Source: Gambelia wislizenii (taxonomy: Eukaryota > Chordata > Lepidosauria > Squamata > Crotaphytidae). From it: a stretch of 64,000 nucleotides of DNA. The DNA lies in assembly GCA_030847615.1 (NCBI GenBank), contig JAUMIR010000001.1, forward strand, positions 66,663,501 to 66,727,500. Reading direction: 5' to 3'. Shown in pieces: positions 54,362 to 64,000 of the stretch. The position numbers were made by a program, and so were the translations under genes. The notes under the pieces were generated by a model, which was not told the DNA's origin, did no database searches, and was given only the letters and a program-made list of their open reading frames with translations. The first letter of the stretch is position 1. Each line of letters opens with the position of its first letter.

Positions 54362-55424
54362 CTAGAAATCTGCTACCAGATCACAACCTACCTTTTATTC
54401 AACCCATTTTTAATGCAGTCATTTACTGTTGTCTTATTGTGCTCAATATGAGGGAGTTACAAAGCAGATACAATCCCCCCCCACACCATTACAATATTCA
54501 CTTGGATAGATGCCTCCCTGTTTTGTTCTCTATCTCAAATTCACTCCCTGAGTTTCTATCAGAGAGGCCATTTTGTGGCTCTCATGCTATATCACTTTTG
54601 GGGCCTGGTAATTTCACACACAGTAGTCCAACAGAGGAGTCTGAGTTTATTCCTCTTATGTTTTCTAGTTTATTGCACTCAATACCTTCTTCAGTGTTTA
54701 GAGCAATAGCATCCCCCAAACACCCTTTCTGTAGATCTGATACCCAGGGATTTCCATTTCCCCTTGTTTCTTACTTTTCTCCCAGGTTTTTGCTACACTC
54801 ACTTTATCTATGTCATTGTTTTTCATACCAAGCACTCCAGTTCCATCTTGGCTTGGAGGTTTCTTGCATTAGTACATTAAAACACACCTATTTGTGTTAA
54901 TTGTGTGCCTCTGTTAAAGCCCTCTTCAAATTTCCTTTCTGTGTCTAATTTTCTCTACAGTTCTTTGGCATACACATGCATACAGACATAAAACCCCTAC
55001 AATAAACATGCTCCTCTCAACAGCTAAGATATTTAGTCTGGGAACAAAATAATAGGCAGAAGCACAACATAGCTCAATCTGTTCTCCCTTGCAGTACATT
55101 CTCTTCTTGAAAAATAAATATCCCCTTTCCTCCTCCATATCTTGCAAATTATCCAAACTGAATCGACATTTGGTCTAACACCATTAATACTTAAATCTCA
55201 ACAGCCACAGCTGAGCAAACCATGAAATTGCTTGACATAGTTGCCTACATTGTCTATGAAACTGACTATCCCATGCAGAAGGATAACTTCAGATTACCAG
55301 CAATCCACTGGAGCTCTGTGCTGCTTCCTACAAATTGGGGAAAAGAAGCTTTGTCATGACTGTAACCAACTGATGTACCTGTATCCTGTGTTAGCAATAA
55401 CTCTAAACTAGGACTGAGGAGTAT
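54362..55424. other. Unassigned sequence
   Basis: The open frame 54232-54900 (222 codons, plus) is the longest unassigned frame in the window. Its translation is Ser/Pro/Phe-rich with no recognisable domain, it crosses the edge of a transposon, and its composition looks like chance reading of pyrimidine-rich DNA. No other feature seen. Confidence 0.5.
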
Positions 55425-55526
55425 TGGGCCTTCTGGATGTTGGACTGTTAATCTTATCACCCCTAGCCACCCATCCAGCAATGAGAAATTATGGGAGTTG
55501 TAGTCCAACAACATCTGAAGGGACTC
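55425..55526. mobile_element. Small foldback MITE
   Basis: 'gggccttctggatgttggac' at the left is answered by 'gtccaacaacatctgaaggg' at the right around an AT-rich middle: a roughly 100-bp inverted repeat of a type scattered through squamate DNA. Half-copies occur near 26037, 58345-58450 and 60480-60605. Confidence 0.6.
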
Positions 55527-55529
55527 ATG

Positions 55530-56127
55530 GGAGATTATTAGACAGGAACAAAAAAAGTGTTCCTGTCCCACAATCTCCATTCCCACCCCTGTCCCATCTC
55601 TGACCCACCACAATCACCCTCTCACTGCATTTACCTCCTCTCCCATCGTTCCGGAAGCCCAGAAGTGAACGGAGCTCTAACAGAGCTCCCCTCACCTCCT
55701 GGTTCAAAATCCTGCAGATCCTCATGAGAAGATGCAAGAGCAGGAGATTCAAAAACAAAAATAAAAAGAACACCAAAAAAAGGGACAGCAAGCACAAAAA
55801 CACACTTTAAAGTGTTTATGGAGGGCCATAAAAAGTGTGTCACTTACCTGGATGTCCTGATCTCACCCAGAAGTGTTCTGGCAGGGCCCCCTCACTGATG
55901 CTGGGATCTCACCAGTGAAACAGGGCACCTTGTTGCTTACAGGAACATCTGTGACAGAAATTGAATGGGGAATCTGTTGATGGCTCCTCACACCAATAAA
56001 AAGCAGTGCTGGCCGAATGAGCAGAATGGGTGTATAACGAGGGGGGATGACGTTGTCTGAAAAGGAAGCCCTTTTGTGATCTCTTGGTGTTTGTGTAACA
56101 CCACTTTTAACATGTCTGATAATCTCC
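55530..56127 (+). mobile_element. Family B DNA transposon (ATG duplication)
   Basis: A 598-bp copy with ends GGAGATTATTAGAC and (reverse strand) GGAGATTATCAGAC, flanked by ATG (55527-55529 and 56128-56130). The subterminal hairpin gacaggaaca…tgttcctgtc lies at 55541-55567. Internal 'gaagtgaacggagctc' and 'cataaaaagtgtgtcac' are shared with family A, and 'aataaaaagcagtgctgg' with the copy at 26092. No transposase. Confidence 0.88.
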
Positions 56128-56395
56128 ATGGTCTCCATTACTAATTTAGATCAACTGTTGTCTCTGATCTAAACCTTCTGCTTCCTTAAGCAACCAACCA
56201 GTTATTTCTGTATCACATCAGTAACCCATCCATTTATTTAAAACATTTCTATATCACTCTTTATCATATGAAATTTCATGATGATTAATATAGAGATAAT
56301 ATATTATTAAATCCTAATACATTAAAACGATAATCTTAACAACCATTATAGAAGAGAGCAGATAAAATTTCATATCAGATTAAGGTACAGAGAAA

Positions 56396-56727
56396 GGACT
56401 TTTTCAGACAGCGATTTGTAACACAAGCAGGCTTGTCCCTGTTGTGAGGCTGCTGCGCGGCAGGGGGGGGCGTTTCGGATGATGCTGTCCCCCTGTCGAT
56501 ACTATTCCAGAAGAACTGGGAGGCTGCAGCACTGTATTTGGCCATTTTCTAATCATTGAAGTTGACCGTGATTAGAAAATGGCCAAATATGGCACTGCAG
56601 CCTCCCAGCTCTTCCGGAACAGTATCGGCAGGAGGACAGTGTCATCCGAAATGGGCCCCCTGCCGCACAGCAGCCTCACAACAGGGATGAGCCTGCTTGT
56701 GTTACAAATCGCCGTCCGAAAAAGTCC
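56396..56727. mobile_element. Foldback DNA element, 332 bp (AAA duplication)
   Basis: One long inverted repeat from GGACTTTTTCAGAC to GTCCGAAAAAGTCC, flanked by AAA on both sides. Arms of about 150 bp share 'gcgatttgtaacacaagcag', 'gaggctgctg' and 'aatggccaaata' around a short spacer with 'gaagttgaccgtgatt'. The spacer echoes 'aaagttgatcgtgatt' in the 38371 element, so the two are distant members of one family. Confidence 0.92.
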
Positions 56728-57659
56728 AAAGTCAGCTGTGGGGGCTTTTATGCATGTATATTTTGGATTTTGTATTTGTTTGGGCATCTCCCTAGAATCT
56801 TGTTTTGCATTTTGCTTTGGGAGAGGCTTCATGGACAAGTGTCCCATGTTACCTAGGAGCAAGAGTATTCTTGTATATAAGACTACCTGCCTTTGCTATA
56901 ATTAAAAGTCTTGACTGCTGTGTGTACTATACTTGTAGTGTAAGCATAAGAAGCTGCCTTCCATGGTATTCAAAGCTTGGGTGTTGTGAGTAAATGCAAA
57001 TACCTTGCTGACTATAGCATCACTATTCCAATCAAGGAGTTCATTGAGGGCCAGTCACTTCAATTGGCCAGTCTAAAACCTTGGCAGGAAACCTTGTCCA
57101 ACCCTGAAGTGCCCTTACCTCATAATAATGTAGTAAATTAAAGCATCCCTTGTGGTATGCTTTTGCTATGGAAGCATGGTCCTTGTGGTACTTAGGCTCC
57201 TAGCTTCCTTTCAGTCAAACAACCAGGAACCCAAATGAATGTTCACTGCACTGCAAGCAATGAAATCCCACACCCAAGGGAATCCTGAGTCATCCCATTT
57301 GTGCCCCCAACCTGAAGTCTATTAATTGTCCTTGAGACCAACCACCCAGCTTGCATTTTGATTACAGTACCCAGTCTAAACAACTGTCTGTCACTTATCT
57401 CCAAGATCTGCTCCAGGTTTGTGTCATTTTTGTCACATTCACAATGGGGGTGTTGATTACTCAAAGCTGCTTCTATTCCCCGCCCCCCGCCTTCTCCTGA
57501 TGTCACTATATCCACATTTCCAAGACCTCACACCATCTCACAGTCATCTATACTATCAAGCATCTATTGTGGTTTCCCACAGATTGGAAATGTTACTTCT
57601 TTGGCCTGTAATGCCCAGAATTCTCCAGCTACCATGATCTGTAGCTATGCTGACTAGAT
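56728..57659. other. Unassigned sequence
   Basis: No gene or classifiable repeat recognised. The ORF at 56572-56905 is a shadow of the foldback element. Confidence 0.5.
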
Positions 57660-57895
57660 CAGTGTTTCTCAATGTGTGGGTCCCCAAATGTTGTTTGACT
57701 ACAGTTCCCAGGAGCCCTCTGAGGTCTCACCTTGATAGCCAGGTGGTCCTCCTGGTCATTAGTGAGGCTGTAGGATTGAACTTACAGCCTCACTAATGAC
57801 TGGGAGGACCCCCTGGCTGTCAAGGTGAGACCTCAGAGGGCTCCTGGGAACTGTAGTCCACCAACATCTGGGGACTCACACATTGAGAACCACTA
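57660..57895. mobile_element. hAT-like hairpin MITE
   Basis: A 236-bp near-perfect hairpin. The left tip CAGTGTTTCTCAATGTG is answered by 'cacattgagaaccacta', with arms such as 'gagccctctgaggtctcacc' and 'ggtgagacctcagagggctc' separated by a few bases near 57783. Flanks gactagat and gactagag match at seven of eight positions, fitting a hAT 8-bp duplication. Confidence 0.85.
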
Positions 57896-58904
57896 GACTA
57901 GAGGATTCTGTGAGCTACAGTATACCTCCAAATAACCTTTCTCACCTCTAGGCTTTCCAGCCAGTTTCCATATCAGTGTTGTAGCCAAACCACACTATTA
58001 TGGATGTCCCCCCTTGCCTGAGGCACCCAACAGTCACCCAGCACTGAGTATGTGACCACAATACATAAAGAATATGTTGTGGGCCTACAGTTGTATTTAT
58101 CCTAATGCCTGATTCTCAACTAAGTCAGGAAGGAAGTGTGGTACTTTGACAAGATACAAGGAAGGTGTTTGTTTTTGAGAATGCTGACAGGGTAAATAGT
58201 AGGTGATTATCAGTACAGGGGGAAGGGGAAACCAACCTCTGAAGCAGTCCATTTGCTCTTCTTAGGTCTTCAATTTCAAGCTTGCCACCCATCCTCTAGT
58301 GACTGATAAGGAGTAAAGCTTTTAACCAGCTTTTGTGACCCTGATGTCCTTCAAATGTTTTGGACTGAGTACACACAACCCTTTCCCATGCTCAATGGGG
58401 CTGATGGAGGTTGAATCCAAAACATCTGGAGGGCACCAACTTAGGGAAGGCTGCTTTATCTTAAGATAAATTAATAATCACGAACATGAAATGGAAGTTA
58501 ACATATTCCAATGGAAAGTTCCACAAATTCCTTACCATCACAGTAATTGTATCAGGCTCCACCAACCTGGCATCCCTGTTTTGGATGACATACCTTTCAA
58601 CATTTTACAAATGAAAACTGGGATGCCAACACCAGAGTGTGTTCGAGATGGCAAAAGTTATTAACAAGAAAGAACTCACAAGCTAAAACAGGCTGCAACA
58701 ATTTGCTTTTACCTTAACATACTGGGAAGAGCAAGACTCTGCCTCCTATGGTCCTCTCCAACTGCTGGGTTAACTGGGAATTAACTACTTTTGTACTTTG
58801 AACTAAGTCTGCAGCAACTGAAGTAAGCCAAAAGGGGAAAGTGAGAGGAGAAAAGAGAAACTGGGACATTTTAAAAGCAGAGAGTAGTATACGAATGCCT
58901 TCTT
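57896..58904. other. Unassigned, with a half foldback MITE
   Basis: No gene. About 58345-58455 contains the two halves of a decayed MITE ('tgtccttcaaatgttttgg' and 'ccaaaacatctggagggc'). Confidence 0.45.
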
Positions 58905-58907
58905 AAT

Positions 58908-59254
58908 CTAAATAAATTTAAATCTCCAGGACCAGATGAACTACATCCAAGGGTATTAAAAGAGCTGGCAAATGTAATCTCAGAGCCATTGGCAATAATC
59001 TTTGAGAGCTCCTGGAGAACAGGAGAAGTCCCAGCAGACTGGAAGAGGGCAAACGTTGTCCCCATCTTCAAAAAGGGGAAAAAAGAGGATCCCAACAATT
59101 ATCATCCAGTAGGTCTGACATCAGTACCAGGGAAGATTCTAGAGCAGATCATTAAACAGAGAGTCTGTGAACATTTAGAAAGCAATGCCATAATTACAAA
59201 AAGTCAACATGGGTTTCAGAGAAACAAGTCATGCCAGACTAATCTGATCTCTTT

Positions 59255-59292
<38 letters not shown>

Positions 59293-59556
59293 CTAGCTTG
59301 ATAGATGAAGGGAATGCTGTGGATATCGCATACCTTCATTTCAGTAAGACTTTGACAAGGTTCCCTGTGACATTCTTGCAAACAAGCTTGTAAAATGTGG
59401 GCTAGACAAGTTAACAGTTCAATGGATTTGTAATTGGTTGACTGGCCGAACCCAAAGGGTTCTCAGCAGTAGCTCCTCTTCATCTTGGAAAGATGTGACC
59501 ATTGGGGTGCCACAGGGATCTGTCCTGGGCCCAGTGCTATTCAACATCTTTATCAA
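58908..59556 (+). pseudogene. CR1 RT N-terminal part
   Basis: Readable blocks are VPIFKKGKKEDPNNY, VPGKILEQIIKQRV, QHGFQRNKSCQTN and, after a microsatellite, [15 protein letters not shown], where the usual LDFSKAFD has changed to LHFSKT with a one-base deletion. A later frame gives [18 protein letters not shown] dinucleotide run (59257-59286) replaces the expected coding bases. Inactive. Confidence 0.88.
59257..59286. repeat. (TA)n microsatellite within CR1
   Basis: About fourteen TA units within the CR1 coding region where other copies read a T-run and 'gataaaatcacc'. Confidence 0.95.
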
Positions 59557-59639
59557 TGTGAAGTCAAAGGCTTTCATGGCTGGCATCCATAGATTTTCCT
59601 TGGGTTTTTTTTTTTTTGGGTGGTGAGGCCATGGAATAG

Positions 59640-59695
59640 TTTCTTTCTGACATTTTGCCTGCATCTATGGCTGGCATTTTCAGAGAATGGCTGGG
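59640..59695 (-). ncRNA. Decayed hammerhead-like motif in PLE end
   Basis: On the minus strand the PLE end reads 'tctctgaaaatgccagcc', then 'atagatgcaggcaaaatgtc'. Relative to the expected CTGAAGA … GGCGAAACGTC arrangement, the first box is CTGAAAA and the second GCAAAATG. The stem-forming bases are recognisable but both core boxes carry changes. Confidence 0.4.
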
Positions 59696-59768
59696 TAGGA
59701 GTGTATGTGGAGCTTATATGCTGTGAACCCCTGTAAGGTAGTATATGTAAATTTGTGTAATTGAATGG

Positions 59769-60206
59769 TTAGTTTCTGGGTATAGAAATGCAAGGCTCGT
59801 TAGTGTCTGTTTGGTTAATGGTTGGTTGATGGCCCATTATCTGCTTGGACTCCCCTTGTCCCTGGGTGGAATTCCTTTGTAAGTGCTGAGCTTTTATTCT
59901 ATTGTTCTTCAAAACTGGGAGCCAGATTTTGTTTACTTTTAAGGTTTCTTCTTTCCTGTTGAAGTTGTCCAGGTGTATTTGGATTTCAATAGCTTCCCTA
60001 TGCATTCTGACATGATAGTTTTTGGCCTGGTCTAGAATTTCTGCGTTTTCAAATAGCATTTTGTGTCCAGATTGGTTTATAACATGTTCTGCTACTGCTG
60101 ATTTTTCTGGCTGGCCGAGTCTGCAGTGTCTCTCATGTTCCTTGATTCGTGTTTGCACACTGCATTTAGTCACAGACAGAATAGGGGAACTGATGAGGAA
60201 ACTCAA
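59769..60206 (-). pseudogene. PLE GIY-YIG endonuclease, C-terminal half
   Basis: A 145-codon frame. About the first 12 codons come from inverted sequence. Then TRIKEHERHCRLGQPEKSAV, AEHVINQSGHKMLFENAEIL and HREAIEIQIHLDNFNRKE match the catalytic Arg/His/Glu region and tail of Penelope endonucleases. The domain's N-terminal GVY…VYIG strand is missing from this strand. The rest of the frame is 3' sequence. Confidence 0.82.
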
Positions 60207-60330
60207 CCTCCAAACAATCTACAGACCAACTAAGAAAGTCCAAGAAATGCTACACTCAGCAAAGGACAAAGAGACCCTCTCACAGCTGCAGGAGTTTACC
60301 GCAAATCATGCAGCTGTAAACAAGTTTACT
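60172..60330 (+). pseudogene. PLE endonuclease N-terminal segment, inverted
   Basis: Plus-strand reading gives LMRKLNLQTIYRPTKKVQEM, then HSAKDK and, after a one-base shift, DPLTAAGVYRKSCSCKQVY. This is the conserved stretch that immediately precedes the TRIKEHE block in Penelope-like proteins. It ends at the CR1 junction, exactly where 'IG' of the VYIG motif would follow. Confidence 0.8.
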
Positions 60331-60430
60331 AAATGCTTTGATCGTGATTTCCTGCGTGGCAGGGGGTTGGACTGGATGGCCCTTGTGGTCTCTTCCAACT
60401 CTACAATTCTACAATTCTATGATTCTATGA

Positions 60431-62269
60431 GATGAAAATGTGGGACATCAGAAGATTAAAAGGGGCTGCCCCTGTCAAATCAGGACAGTTGGAGGATATG
60501 GAATGACAGTTCCCACTACTTCCAACCAGCATAATGGCTACACAGTCTGAGATAATAGAAACTGTAGTTCAACACATCTGTGGGGCACCAGGTTGAAGAA
60601 GTCTGCTTTACGTGCTATCACTCACTTTTGAAAACTCAGGAGAAGTGTCATTTCAGTGGAGAAGTTAAAAAAAAGAAGCTTCAGTGTGGTGTCTGTAGGA
60701 AAGGTTTTAGATCCTTCCCCACCTCCGCCTCTCTCTTCAAGAATAAGGCAATGATCTTGCATACTGCCCTAGGAGTAAATCCCACTGAATTGGTTTTAAA
60801 GTAAAAAATGCTTTAAAACCAGCTTGATTGGTTTTAAAGTAAAAAATGCATATTATTACAAACACCATTGCATAAAAGCAACATACTTCAAGAGCATCTG
60901 TACTGTTTTGGTGGCCTGTTTAGGCCTCCTCAGAATGGAGTTACTGCTTGCTCCTGAGAAATAAAGCACATGTGATCTGAAATATTAGAAGGAAGGGGAT
61001 GAACTGCCCTTCTGGTCTGTCTAAATGACATCCCTGATAGCCAGTTCCAATTGTCTTGTAAACTCCAATTTCTCTACCTTGTTTCCCCTTAGCTCGTAAT
61101 CGTGTCCCCTGAGGGCACATCGTGGCATCAGTTGCAAGGCAAGATGAGAGGGCTAAGAAAATCTTGGTTATTCCCTGGGGTCCCAGTATGCATTGTTCAT
61201 GCTCTCTGTGTTGCTGCCATTCAGTGAGCTGAGTCAGCAGTCCTCCCGCTGTGCCCCCACCCTTTGCCTCACTGTCCCCACTCTGAAATAATATTTCGTC
61301 TGCCCTTGCTTGTTCGGTGGCCTTTGCCAACTGTCCAGTGAATTTTATCAGTAGCAGTCACTCAAGCGAAACCTGACCAGCTTGAGGAGCAGCAGGAAAG
61401 ATGTAAGGCAGCACTACAGGCAAAGCTAGCACAATGATTCCTACACCACACCACTGTCACAGCAGATTCAGTGTCACCCATTTTAATATCACCCCACTCT
61501 CAGGAGATTTATTTGGGCTTGGGGAGCTGAGAAAAATTGTTACTAGCTCTGGAATGGTTTGGTTGAGAAACTAGGCCCTGGCAGGTACAAAATGTTAAAA
61601 GAGTTTGCAGAAAATTATGATGGGAAAAACTGAAAAAAAGTTGATCCTGATCTTAGAGTGTATATCATAAGGTTATAGAGATTTCCCTTGCATTGTGACT
61701 TATGGTCAGATTTTCACCCATGCCCAAGAATCTGTAATGGCTTGCATTTGAGGATGAGGCTGCTTGAAATGGAGGTTGTAGCACTCCCAGTCAAGGACCA
61801 TTGAAAAATCTGAGATCTGTTCTGAGCTTGGCAAGTTACTTTTTAAAAAGTATTTAGTTATAATTTAGTTATAATTTCAAGCCTCCCCAAAGTATTTAGC
61901 TATCATTATACCATAGGTATAATTGTTTAAAAGTAACTCTATACTTTCCAATTTCTTCAAGTAAGCAGAATATTTACTTTTAGTTACTTTTGAACCATCT
62001 GAATGCTACAAGCTCCTGGCCTGTGGTGTAAAATACACTCTCCTCCCATTTACCTCAGTATTTCAATGTCTACAACAAAGTGTAAAGCAGCAATATGAGG
62101 CACAAGACAAGCCAGCACTTGAACCACACCTCACCCCTATAATGATAAACACAAGTAAATGGTATAGCAACATAACAACATCATCAAACTCACTGCTTAT
62201 TAAGTTACAGTCATAATGTGATGTAGTTATACTGTAGTGATTGGGGATACAGTAGTGTTGGAATGTATA
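60431..62269. other. Unassigned, with small MITE scraps
   Basis: No gene supported. A foldback-MITE half lies at about 60485-60605, and a common squamate MITE fragment at about 60745-60860, which carries a local duplication of 'ttggttttaaagtaaaaaat'. The ORF at 60941-61330 (minus) shows no domain. Confidence 0.45.
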
Positions 62270-62977
62270 AGTAGCACCCCTGTATACACATGGGGGATTG
62301 GTTCCACGGCCCCCCGTGGATAGCAAATTCAGTGGATAATAGTGAATGTCATCCCGGGGGCCATCTAGCCTCCTCCCCTTCCCTGTTCACCCCTGCCATG
62401 GCCCCACCGCAGTGACAGGAGCCATCCCGAGGGAAGGGTGGTGTAAGATCACTCCTTCCCCTCCCTTCACCCCCTCCATGGCCCCACTGCAGTGGCAATC
62501 ATGGGGGGAAGGGGCTAGATCGCTCTCCCCTTCCCCCTTCACTCCAGCCATGGCCCCACCACAACGGCAATCGCGGGGGCGAAGAGGGAAGGGGAGGAAG
62601 CTAGATCACTCTCCCTTTCTCCCTCTCCCTCATGGCCCCACTGCAGCAGCAATTGCAGGCATAAAGGGGAAGGGACTATCGCTCTCTCCTTTCCCCCCCC
62701 CCATGGCTCCACTGCAGCAGCAATCACAGGAATGAAGGGGGAAGGGGCTAGATTGCTCCCCCTCCCCCCTTTACCCCACCATGGCCCCACTGCAGCTAAA
62801 TCACTCCTTCCCCCTTCCTCCCCCCTTCCCCCTTCACTGATCACCATGACGGTGACCAGGAGCCCTCCCAGGGGAAGGGACAGGAGAGGTGAGATTCCTC
62901 CCCCCTTCCCCTGCCATCACCAAACACTGATAATTGAATCCGCAGTTGGCGAATCAGCAGATGTGAGGGTGCCACTG
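62270..62977. mobile_element. Tigger-like element with internal minisatellite
   Basis: Left end 'agtagcacccctgtatac', followed by 'gggggattggttccacggcc', and right end 'gcagatgtgagggtgccactg' (split: gcagatgtgag / ggtgccactg) mirror the termini of the 254-bp Tigger/mariner-like element at 2467-2720. The left flank is TA and the right reads TC. Between the ends is a GC-rich tandem repeat not found in the smaller element. Confidence 0.65.
62396..62860. repeat. GC-rich minisatellite, about 70-83 bp units
   Basis: Six starts of the phrase 'catggccccactgcag' or close variants, at about 62397, 62477, 62549, 62632, 62702 and 62780, give spacings of 70-83 bp. Each unit continues with 'ggcaatc', a G-rich block, 'gctagatc' and a pyrimidine-rich block of C/T. 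Open frames across it are low-complexity by-products. Confidence 0.85.
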
Positions 62978-64000
62978 TCAGAGAACAGTAACTATAATTC
63001 TTATAACATAAGAACAGTAACTATATATTTATAATTAGTTAATTCAAAGCTCTGGGTATGATGTCAGATTTTTATCTCAGTTTTTACTGAGGAGGATGAA
63101 ATGTACCTAATTCAGGCTGTCTGTTGTTCTACAAACTGGATATGCCCTATGTTCAGCACACAATTGGAGAATTTGTAAGATAAATTCACAAAGCCAACAC
63201 ATCCAGGACCCCTAAATCTGTACAGAAATTCAGATGAAATGTATTTTCATATAGATCCCTACTTGTTACCACCATATGTTGTCTGTATTTGTGGATTCTA
63301 GTCCAGTCTATCAATATAAATTTCACCATCTGAATTCTTTTCCTGAGGTTATTTATTTTTCATCTACAGGTCTGAGAATCTTTCAGAAGCCATAGACATT
63401 GGCCATAGTGGTTGAGGAATTCTGGGAGCTGCGGTCTAATAAAGTAATTTTTCCAAGCTCTGAGAAGGCCTCGGCAAGAGGTGGAATAGGCATAAACAGT
63501 GGTAATTCTACCTATTTACACCCCTCTCAACTTGCACCAGCAAACCAAATATTGTATATAGAAGAGGGCTGACACTGATATCTAAGTTACACAGATGTAA
63601 GTCCAATTTACTTTCAGGGATGCAAAGAATATTTGGAAATATTTCCAAAAAAGTGTCAAAACACAAAATTCAAGTGTTGAGAAACCCTGACAACGGATTT
63701 ATTCTGCACATGACTTATTCTGCACAAAATTAGCATGTGCTTGTGTTGTGCTGAAAACAACATTTTCTCTGTTGGAAGCAGCATTTTGTGTGCAGACAAT
63801 AATAATGTTTCTATACAAAAATATTACTTTCTGTGTGGAAAATCATGTTGCCTGCATAAAAAATGCTGTTTTCTGCACAAAACAATAGCATATGAGTTTT
63901 GCACAGAATAAATCTTGAATTGCAAATAGGCTTTGGAAACCTTGTGGTTTTCAAAGATTTTCTCACAGCAGGAGGAGAGTTGCTAAAAATTACTTGTTGC
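62978..64000. other. Unassigned sequence
   Basis: No gene recognised. A half-MITE ('aattctgggagctgcgg') is near 63418, and a series of 'tctgcaca' near-repeats spreads over 63700-63910. Confidence 0.5.

Larger units (their letters stand above)
59557..60330 (-). mobile_element. Penelope-like element with inverted 5' part
   Basis: The minus strand from about 60170 to 59557 carries the second half of the GIY-YIG endonuclease and the 3' terminal sequence. The plus strand from about 60172 to 60330 carries the segment that should come just before it. This is the head-to-head structure of a 5' inversion. The right edge of the inverted piece meets the CR1 tail and the left edge meets '…tttatcaatg' of the CR1. 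Confidence 0.82.
58908..60430 (+). mobile_element. CR1 LINE, split by a PLE
   Basis: 58908-59556 covers RT motifs from SPGPDELHP to VLFNIFIN. 60331-60430 is a CR1 3' tail ('cctgcgtggcagggggttgg', 'ctatgattctatga'). Between them lies an antisense PLE. Roughly 830 bp of CR1 expected between these points, by comparison with the copy at 50536-51521, is absent. Either the PLE insertion removed it or the tail is a separate CR1 insertion. Confidence 0.8.

Noticed and set aside
54232..54900. A 222-codon plus-strand open frame outside a recognised retroelement protein
   Set aside because: The translation is Ser/Pro/Phe-rich with no domain, begins within a probable DNA transposon and runs across its edge. 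It is best explained as chance reading of pyrimidine-rich DNA.
21474..58908. CR1 copies at 21474 and 58908 starting at the same point as evidence of a segmental duplication
   Set aside because: Flanking sequences differ completely. A shared truncation point or similar local structure explains it more simply.
62346..63034. Overlapping open frames on both strands in the GC-rich tract
   Set aside because: They are by-products of the tandem minisatellite: repeated Pro/Ser/Gly words and long frames on both strands at once.

Overview
The window looks like non-coding nuclear DNA of a vertebrate, most likely a squamate reptile (lizard or snake). That is an inference from the repeat content: BovB/RTE-type LINEs, L2 and CR1 LINEs, an L1, Penelope-like elements (PLEs), tRNA- and 5S-headed SINEs, and many short DNA transposons, all in AT-rich sequence with vertebrate-style microsatellites. 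I found no host protein-coding exon, tRNA gene, functional rRNA gene or CRISPR array. Nearly every readable ORF belongs to a transposable element, so the window reads as intergenic or deep-intronic sequence.

Layout. 1-6.5 kb: mostly unassigned, with a small Tigger/mariner-like element at 2467-2720. 6.5-16.5 kb: a block of nested retroelements. A PLE (6694-14503) is interrupted by an unclassified segment and by a near-complete L1 (8238-13968, 15-bp target duplication, ORF1 open, ORF2 broken), then abuts antisense BovB and L2 fragments. 16.7-18 kb: two short inverted-repeat DNA transposons. 20.5-23 kb: another DNA transposon and a 1.5-kb CR1. 24.5-26.6 kb: a head-to-head PLE remnant, an RTE fragment and a DNA transposon. 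27.6-31.6 kb: a long antisense L2 carrying a DNA transposon that itself carries a CR1. 32-39.7 kb: more DNA transposons, one interrupted by a 329-bp foldback element, an L2 split by an LTR-like segment and a DNA transposon, two antisense CR1s and a 5S-derived SINE. 40-42.3 kb: SINEs, one inside another. 46.5-47.2 kb: a solo LTR with a 5-bp target duplication. 50.2-52.2 kb: CR1 within a DNA transposon within CR1. 53-57.9 kb: several DNA transposons, including a second foldback and a hAT-like hairpin. 58.9-60.4 kb: a CR1 split by a 5'-inverted PLE. 62.3-63 kb: a Tigger-like element filled with a GC-rich minisatellite.

The most interesting signal is a group of non-autonomous DNA transposons with related tips (GGACTTTATCAGAC, GGAGATTATCAGAC, GGACTTTTTCRGAC), 3-bp target duplications and conserved internal palindromes. 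They recur across the window and are repeatedly both targets and hosts of other insertions. Because the elements are nested, their relative ages can be read directly from the sequence.

Limits: family names come from recognised protein motifs and remembered repeat consensus features, not from a database search. Element edges without target duplications are approximate.
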